12,780 nucleotides of DNA from Larix sibirica (taxonomy: Eukaryota > Streptophyta > Pinopsida > Pinales > Pinaceae). This document shows, piece after piece, positions 9,201-12,780 of the stretch. Made by a program: the position numbers and the translations under genes. Numbering within the stretch: the first letter of the stretch is position 1; every line of letters starts with the position of its first letter. Where the stretch lies: positions 1 to 12,780 of the forward strand of contig NWUY0304861164.1 of assembly GCA_004151065.3 (NCBI GenBank). The letters are read 5' to 3'. The notes under the pieces were generated by a model. It was not told the DNA's origin. It saw only the letters and a program-made list of their open reading frames with translations, and made no database searches.

Positions 9201-11711
9201 TTCGTACAGCTGGGAAGAAGAGTGAACAATAACTGTGGTAAACCAAGTTCCAGAAACTCATTACAAGATTTTTCCACTGGCAGAATTAGTACAGAATCAA
9301 TCACTTCTACTTTACAGTGGAACTGAGAACTTGTGTTCTCAGAAGTCAAATTTTCTTTGTTCTTCAATAGGTCTGACTCTGTTTGTAAGTATTGCTCCCA
9401 GTGAGAAGATCCAAAGTAACCAATCACAATAGCTAAAAAATCACTCGGTAAAATGCAGCATATATGTTGGATGCTCAGACTCATTTCAAGCTCTGAATAT
9501 CCCTTAATTAGCTCTTTCTTCGTGAAACGTATATTCACAATTGGGCATGGACCATGAAATAAGGGTCCCCAGAGGACTTCACCAAATGTAGCAGAAGCCC
9601 ATAAGGACAAGAGTCTCACGCCCTCCAAAGAAACCATCACATCCCATAAAGAATTGTCCTCCGAAATTAAAACAAGAGATTTGGATTTGGGTATTACAAC
9701 AGTAGCCAGAACACAAGCAGAGTCATGAAAATGAATATCTGTACTGTTCACTTCAAGGTCAATCTCAAATTTGTATTTATCAGAAGCATCACTTTCATTA
9801 ATACCAGTGTTGATATTGATGGCTGTTGCAATTCCAAGGTTCTTTGGTTCGATGTCCCCTGACAGTTTTGTGTAGGCTGCTGCATCTTCTGCCTTCACAG
9901 TCTTATCAAACAGTGGTCCATCTTTCTCATCATTTACTGAATCTATTGTGCATGATTTATCTCCGTTTTTTGAAAGTCCATTTTTAAAGCAGACGAAGGG
10001 AAATTGGTCAAATGAAATACCCATGTTTTTTGAAAAGTCATCAAGCCTGATACCGGAGGTGTCAAATTTTGGGCATTTTATATTGGAGACTGATTGCTGA
10101 GCTGTCTCTGCTTCCCCAACTTCCATCACTGGGGTACTGTCTACAGTTCTACTTCTGACCCCAGATGACACGCTTTCTTGGAAAATAACATCACAGAAAA
10201 ACCTGTGTAAAGTTCCAATCACCTTTGGATGACAGTGATATTCTAAATTGTTCAAGTATACTTTTACTATCGGTGTAACATGGTCTGTTTGGCGGATATG
10301 TTGACAAAGAAAACAAACAAATTTACCTTCTAGTCCACTCTTCAATTCATTGTAACACAAAGAATTTATAGGCTTAGAAGAAAATTTGTCATCTGCTCTT
10401 ATAATAGATGGCCCGGTGGATAAAATTTTCTTTGTACACAGTATACTATATGCTGGACTCCCCACTAAATTGGGAACTTCTATATTTATTGTTTCCATAC
10501 CAATCCCTAACTTGCGCCCACATGCCCCTTGGACAGATCTGCAATCAAGCCAAATATATGCAAACAAGATCAGTAAACAAGCTAGCAATGAATTGACATG
10601 CTATGCAGTCAACAAGTTGGGCAACACAACTTTTGAACGAAAAAAACTTACTGGATAACAATATTGGTCAGGTAACTTACTCAACATTCATGTTCTCAAT
10701 TTGAGCATGTAGTATAAGCTTTTCCTGGCAAGTTTGATCCCCCTCATCAAGACATAATTCAATTGATAGGGACTTCAATTCCACCATTACCTTGTGCCTT
10801 ACAACATTGAGCATGTCTGCAGAAGATTTTTTACTGTTCAAGGAAATACCCGGCTGATTGTTGCACAAGTCGTCAACACCAATACCACCAAATGTTGACC
10901 CTGCTGGCACTTTGCTACCATGAAACACATTGCTCAATTCAGAGATGGCTGCCATTTGTTCTCTATTAAAGTCATCAGGATTCAACCGGTGATAGGTACT
11001 AAAATCCCTCAATGCATTACAAACACTAGAAGAAAGAAGAATATGAATTGATGGTAGAACTCCATGTACCTGGAGGACCAATCGGTTGAGATAATTGCAT
11101 ATGAACACAATTTCACATCAATGCTAAGACCCAGTAACAGAAATCTGAAATTATACTATTGTATTGATGCTATCTTAGTCCCTATTAAAATCCTAAACAT
11201 CAAAAGAGTAAAAAGAGGAGGTGCCTAGGAGGAATAGTAGCCAAAAAATAACAATGAGTATGTATTAAAATTATTGTCAATTACCTTCAGCTGATTCATT
11301 GTGAGCTCATCTTGCAGAACACATTTGTCAACTGTTATCTCTGCATCAAATGCTTGTATGAATGGGATATTAGATAATATATTGGGAGTTTCCAATTTTC
11401 CCTGCCAAATGCATGTCACCAGCTGTAAATACAAAAAACAAGAGAGCATCTACCTGTAATCTACAAAGCAAATCACAATGCAAACTCATAAATGTTTATG
11501 TCGTTGATAACGTCCATACCTGAACACCAGACAATTTTAGCTCAAAATGATCATTGAAAGCTTTTGGCATTGACAAATCATCTTCTTGCACAGAATTGGT
11601 ATTATAAAGCACATTCTTACTTGAAGAGTAGAATTGCCCAATCTTGAATTTTTGGGTTGAAACTCCTTCCCCAACTAATGAAACAAAATGCATTGATTTC
11701 ATAGAAAAAAC
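2417..11711 (-). CDS. VPS13: VPS13-family bridge-like lipid-transfer protein, internal part (12 exons)
   Basis: Joined exons (minus strand): 11711-11520, 11422-11285, 11069-10681, 10538-8896, 8787-7562, 5603-5475, 5362-5207, 5079-4462, 4350-4279, 4195-3722, 3569-3374, 3224-2417. Every junction is GT-AG and phases match, giving about 2013 codons with no stop. VPS13 proteins of eukaryotes sit at membrane contact sites and move phospholipids along a hydrophobic groove. Seen here: the long middle region (local residues 1-1196), the WEPFLEPW transition (about 1240) and much of the VAB/SHR-BD domain (about 1320-2013). VAB repeats begin with the hallmark Asn in YFLQND, LVNATC, LVLKNC and LYNCSG. Plant VPS13 proteins are about 3000-4200 residues, so the chorein N-terminus and the C-terminal part must lie beyond 12780 and below position 1. 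Similarity to the SHRUBBY/VPS13S-like group is from memory; family assignment is firm, paralogue is not. Confidence 0.93.
3374..3569 (-). CDS. VPS13: VPS13 exon 11 of window, VAB domain
   Basis: Acceptor GTTTTCCAG/GGAGAT (phase 0) and donor TCCAAAG/GTCAAT (one base carried over). It reads GDAVSVFEIDSAHELGITFH ... ITEALILNPDSSKG. The strand-turn pattern, with V-VFEID followed by LGITFHIAGF, matches the second half of a VAB repeat. It joins exon 12 as NPDSSKG/LPVSIKVEKAL. Confidence 0.92.
3722..4195 (-). CDS. VPS13: VPS13 exon 10 of window, VAB repeat
   Basis: Acceptor TTATTTACAG/GTGATG and donor CCAGAG/GTCAGG, both phase 0, 158 codons. It reads VMDPILPGQELPLPVHLAET ... YRPLGSSYLWSEAQSL ... 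SFACYPSHPSDGPFRCCISV ... ITLTAPLVLKNCLPVALEF. It closes one VAB repeat (PGQELPLPVHLAE) and opens the next (LVLKNCLPV, invariant Asn). The YPSHPS-PFRCCISV block is strongly conserved in plant VPS13 proteins as I recall them. Confidence 0.94.
4279..4350 (-). CDS. VPS13: VPS13 exon 9 of window (24-codon microexon-like)
   Basis: Acceptor CAATTGCAG/GTCACA and donor CCGAAG/GTAAAA, both phase 0, only 72 nt. It reads VTLVNATCVSLEVRF then DIPFGIAPK. This is the start of a VAB repeat, with the invariant Asn in LVNAT and the conserved RFDIPFG turn. It is too short for a simple open-frame search and was found by reading between exons 8 and 10 for matching splice sites. Confidence 0.92.
4462..5079 (-). 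CDS. VPS13: VPS13 exon 8 of window, start of VAB/SHR-BD domain
   Basis: Acceptor GCATCATACAG/GCTGCT and donor CTCCACG/GTTAGT, both phase 0, 206 codons. It reads AAVRGNEMIKDMWDGF ... YAPYFLQNDTGMLLNFWL ... HHMICIQLEGTSRASVPMSM ... VVPVVFEVSTQRYSKLVRLY. YFLQND carries the invariant Asn of a VAB repeat. PMSMDLVG-LEVDFSK and FEVS-Q--SKLVRLYS are conserved blocks in plant homologues. A second GTTAGT donor lies 22 nt downstream but would shift the frame of exon 9. Confidence 0.93.
5207..5362 (-). CDS. VPS13: VPS13 exon 7 of window (52 codons), WEPFLEPW motif
   Basis: Acceptor GCTTGCAG/GTTACA and donor ATGCAG/GTATTT, both phase 0. It reads VTWEPFLEPWSLQCHL ... INIYIDSLSQLNLNLTEALMQ-type sequence. 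The WEP-LEPW motif, followed by strands and an NLT-AL helix, is a well-conserved signature of VPS13 proteins at the junction between the bridge and the VAB domain. It is one of the strongest single pieces of evidence for the family assignment. Confidence 0.93.
5475..5603 (-). CDS. VPS13: VPS13 exon 6 of window (43 codons)
   Basis: Acceptor TTGATGATTCAG/TGGAGC and donor CATAAG/GTTGGC, both phase 0. It reads WSCNAPIMETFTRHICFRAN ... SLEVQMNYHNIHK. The MNYHN-KV-WEP block across the junction with exon 7 is the conserved strand pair near the end of the lipid-transfer bridge, just before the adaptor-binding domain. It is a small exon downstream of the transposon-bearing intron. Confidence 0.9.
5986..6008. 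repeat. AC dinucleotide microsatellite
   Basis: Eleven and a half uninterrupted AC units. It lies in the long intron, about 140 bp before the SINE. Confidence 0.95.
6152..6165. repeat. SINE target-site duplication, left copy
   Basis: 14 bp identical to 6642-6655, and directly before the first SINE unit. Confidence 0.85.
6179..6232 (+). promoter_or_regulatory. Internal Pol III promoter of SINE unit 1 (A and B boxes)
   Basis: A-box-like TAGCCGGAGTGG lies at 6179-6190 and B-box-like GGTTCTATTCC at 6222-6232, 31 nt apart. The B box differs from the tRNA consensus GGTTCGANTCC at one base. The A box resembles that of tRNA-Ser/Leu with one extra base. Confidence 0.65.
6403..6457 (+). promoter_or_regulatory. 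Internal Pol III promoter relic of SINE unit 2
   Basis: A-box-like TAGCTCGAGTGG lies at 6403-6414 and B-box-like AGTTCAGATCC at 6447-6457, 32 nt apart. The B box departs from consensus at three positions, so this copy may be weak. Confidence 0.55.
6642..6655. repeat. SINE target-site duplication, right copy
   Basis: 14 bp identical to 6152-6165, following the A-rich tail at about 6631-6641. Confidence 0.85.
7046..7305 (+). mobile_element. LTR of a retrotransposon, start of a truncated element
   Basis: A 260-bp segment starts TGTGA and ends TCACA, the TG...CA inverted ends of an LTR. After two bases (AC) comes TGGTATCAGAGC, the usual plant primer-binding site. This is the 5' LTR layout. Internal sequence after the site runs at most about 230 bp before exon 5, with no gag, polypurine tract or second LTR seen. 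It is therefore a truncated copy, antisense to VPS13. The left border is less certain than the right, because it rests only on the short inverted end. Confidence 0.65.
7308..7319 (+). other. Retrotransposon primer-binding site (tRNA-iMet)
   Basis: TGGTATCAGAGC is complementary to the 3' end of plant initiator tRNA-Met and is the commonest primer site of plant LTR retrotransposons. It also falls in an 18-nt perfect palindrome, GGTATCAG-AG-CTGATACC, at 7309-7326. Confidence 0.8.
7562..8787 (-). CDS. VPS13: VPS13 exon 5 of window (large, 1226 nt)
   Basis: Acceptor TTGTTTTGCAG/AAAAAT completes a Glu codon (G/AA). Donor GGAAGG/GTAAGT is consensus and phase 0. The exon reads KSFLSGMQAVEDVVLKLSTV ... 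SIHKAAFLLSDGR. The end joins exon 6 as LLSDGR/WSCNAPIM, a conserved-looking block, so the 1958-nt intron below it interrupts a structured region. Repeated amphipathic strands (VVLKLSTV, DLEILSLDVISC, ADIELEGKVW, ILSIQVDTVDLW) are as expected for the lipid-transfer bridge. Confidence 0.92.
8896..10538 (-). CDS. VPS13: VPS13 exon 4 of window (large, 1643 nt)
   Basis: Acceptor TTGATTGCAG/ATCTGT takes the last base of a Glu codon begun in exon 3 (GA/A). Donor GTCTTAG/GTAGGA leaves one base (G). The roughly 548-residue open frame begins SVQGACGRKLGIG and ends SFEANVL. Strand-rich segments such as VTPIVKVYLNNLEYHCHPKV, KFEIDLEVNSTDIHFHD and SYSELEMSLSIQHICCI-type stretches fit the groove-forming region. 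A charged, Ser/Asp/Lys-rich segment (around 9780-10160) separates two such blocks and is probably a disordered loop. Confidence 0.92.
10681..11069 (-). CDS. VPS13: VPS13 exon 3 of window
   Basis: Acceptor GTCCTCCAG/GTACAT (phase 0) and strong donor GTTGA/GTAAGT (phase 2). The 389-nt exon reads VHGVLPSIHILLSSSVCNAL ... ELKSLSIELCLDEGD ... HAQIENMNVE. The VHG-LP-I-I-LS pattern and the alternating hydrophobic strands (SLSIELCLD, LHAQIENMNVE) are typical of the repeated beta strands of the VPS13 bridge. A Ser/Asn/Gly-rich stretch in the middle is probably a surface loop. Confidence 0.88.
11285..11422 (-). CDS. VPS13: VPS13 exon 2 of window (46 codons)
   Basis: The acceptor TATTTACAG/CTGGTG follows a T-rich tract; the donor is CTGAAG/GTAATT; both ends are phase 0. 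The exon reads LVTCIWQGKLETPN ... EITVDKCVLQDELTMNQLK. A second in-phase acceptor, GGCAG/GGAAAA, would drop eight residues. The upstream one is preferred for its better pyrimidine tract. It joins exon 3 as MNQLK/VHGVLPSI, a smooth VPS13-like strand. Confidence 0.82.
11520..11711 (-). CDS. VPS13: VPS13 exon 1 of window (64 codons)
   Basis: The exon lies between acceptor TTTGCAG/GTTTTT and donor GTTCAG/GTATGG, and is phase 0 at both ends. It reads VFSMKSMHFVSLVGEG ... FELKLSGVQ, part of the extended lipid-groove region made of beta strands. It is not the protein start, because a clean acceptor precedes it. The upstream exon is not visible in the remaining 1069 bases. It was placed by splice signals and by phase agreement with the next exon; sequence similarity of this piece alone is weak. 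Confidence 0.8.
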
Positions 11712-12553
11712 CTGCAAATCAGTAGCAAAAATAAAAGGTAAATATGTAGAAATATTTTCCTGTCATGTAGAAGAGGAATTCAACGAGTTGAAAACCAAGC
11801 AACAAAAGAACAAAAATTCAAACTTGCAAAAGTAACTGCAGTCTCCATTCATCCAGAGGATAATGATACGCATAGGAAGGGCAATGACAGAAAGGTGCCA
11901 ATTTTGTTGGTTGGTAAGGTTTTGCAGATGGAACCCCCAAAGGAAGAAGGCTCACTGATTAGGCACATACCTTACATGGGAAAAGGCTCAATGCAAATGG
12001 AAAATGAACTTGTGCATGAGAACAGGTGACACTGAACCTGAGGTCCACTAATATAGCATAATGCAGAGAAAAAGACGAGCCTGTTAATAATTATAGATGA
12101 CACAGTGGTAGATAATCTCCATTAATAAGAGAAGACATAGACTGGGTGATGGACAGAGATGATCACACCACTAAGGTCATAATCATAGTAATGACAGCAG
12201 AATGAACCATATTGTGATTGATGCATGTTCAGGGGTAAATCTTTTGCCAGATAAAAATGGATATGACAGGTAAAACCTGCGCTGTGGTGCCTTATGTTGC
12301 AGTTAAGGATGGAGAATTAGAGCAAAGTGGAACCAAAAGGAATGCTAAAGTCACAAGAAGTTTTTATACTAGGCCAAAGATTCACTGTTGATTCTGTGGT
12401 ATTACCTACATACCCAAGGGCTCTAATCTGTTCAGCTTTGCCAAGGCAACAATGTTTGAGAAGATTCTGAGCCATTCACTACTGGGCAAGGATCAATGTT
12501 GCAAACGTCATGTCGACTATTACCAAGGGTTGGGAAAGAAACTTATTGACAGC

Positions 12554-12578
12554 ATCGGGGAAAATATCGGAAAATATC
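12554..12578. repeat. Short tandem repeat of ATCGG-AAAAT units
   Basis: ATCGGGGAAAAT is followed directly by ATCGGAAAAT and then a partial ATC. It is a minor local repeat. Confidence 0.5.
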
Positions 12579-12743
12579 ACTTCTGGTTTTCCATATTAAT
12601 CATTCCTTGATTTCTATCATGTGTCTAATTATACCTTTTTCTCCTTAAACTTCTTTCTAAGTAATCATTAACTATCTCTTCATTTTGACTCATTCTTTTT
12701 ATTGATAATTACTACTACCTAAGTTGCCAGGAAACTTGGGTAT

Positions 12744-12761
12744 GGGGACGGGGACAGGGAT
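12744..12761. repeat. GGGGAC short tandem repeat at window edge
   Basis: GGGGAC occurs twice in tandem, followed by the variant AGGGAT. The G-rich run reaches towards the window end, so its full length is unknown. Confidence 0.5.
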
Positions 12762-12780
12762 GCCACTTTTTGAAACAGGG

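Larger units (their letters stand above)
11712..12780 (-). other. VPS13: Intron (5' part runs off window)
   Basis: Upstream of exon 1 of this window, no minus-strand frame with matching splice sites was found, so the preceding exon is probably beyond 12780. Two plus-strand open stretches look coding-like in composition: 11841-12026 (KVPILLVGKVLQMEPPKEEG) and 12239-12391 (CAVVPYVAVKDGELEQSGTK). I cannot assign either. They may be remnants of an inserted gene or element. Confidence 0.6.

Noticed and set aside
10557-10588. Hydrophobic Met-started N-terminus (MLACLLILFAYIWL) before exon 4
   Set aside because: It looks like a signal peptide but lies in the intron, upstream of a good acceptor (TTGATTGCAG) that joins exon 3 in phase.
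1-12780. CRISPR array, bacterial operon or rRNA/tRNA gene
   Set aside because: There are no regular spaced repeats and no intact tRNA fold (the A/B boxes belong to SINE units). The gene structure is eukaryotic, with GT-AG introns.

Overview
The window is nuclear DNA from a land plant. It carries one long, intron-split gene on the minus strand, and its introns hold relics of plant transposable elements. The plant assignment rests on the close match of the spliced protein to plant VPS13-type proteins, on a hAT BED finger of the plant type, and on a retroelement primer-binding site of the plant initiator-tRNA-Met type. The species cannot be told from the sequence.

The gene is an internal piece of a VPS13-family bridge-like lipid-transfer protein. 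Twelve exons (11711 down to 2417, minus strand) join with GT-AG junctions in consistent phase. They give 6041 nt, about 2013 residues, without a stop. Both ends of the gene lie outside the window. Exons 1-5 encode the extended, groove-forming middle of the protein. Exons 6-7 encode the conserved transition with the WEPFLEPW motif. Exons 8-12 encode much of the VAB (Vps13 adaptor-binding; formerly SHR-BD/DUF1162) beta-propeller-like region. Four repeats there each show the hallmark Asn: YFLQND, LVNATC, LVLKNC and LYNCSG. The protein most resembles the plant SHRUBBY/VPS13S-like group, but the paralogue is a guess.

Nine of the eleven complete introns are about 80-155 nt and one is 215 nt. The exception is the 1958-nt intron between exons 5 and 6. 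It holds an AC microsatellite, a dimeric tRNA-type SINE (6166-6641) bounded by a perfect 14-bp target-site duplication, and a 260-bp LTR (7046-7305, TGTGA...TCACA) followed by a tRNA-iMet primer-binding site. Both elements point opposite to the host gene.

The unfinished 3' intron (1-2416) holds a broken hAT transposase start with a BED zinc finger (377-731, minus). Next to it is a cluster of CACGTGTC-type motifs and inverted repeats (948-1263), then a small fold-back element (1737-1865) and an AT-rich tract (1890-2085). The unfinished 5' intron (11712-12780) shows only weak, unidentified coding-like traces. There is no sign of a novel enzymatic or defence system. The most noteworthy items are the dimeric SINE, the LTR start with its palindromic primer site, and the motif-rich DNA beside the hAT relic.
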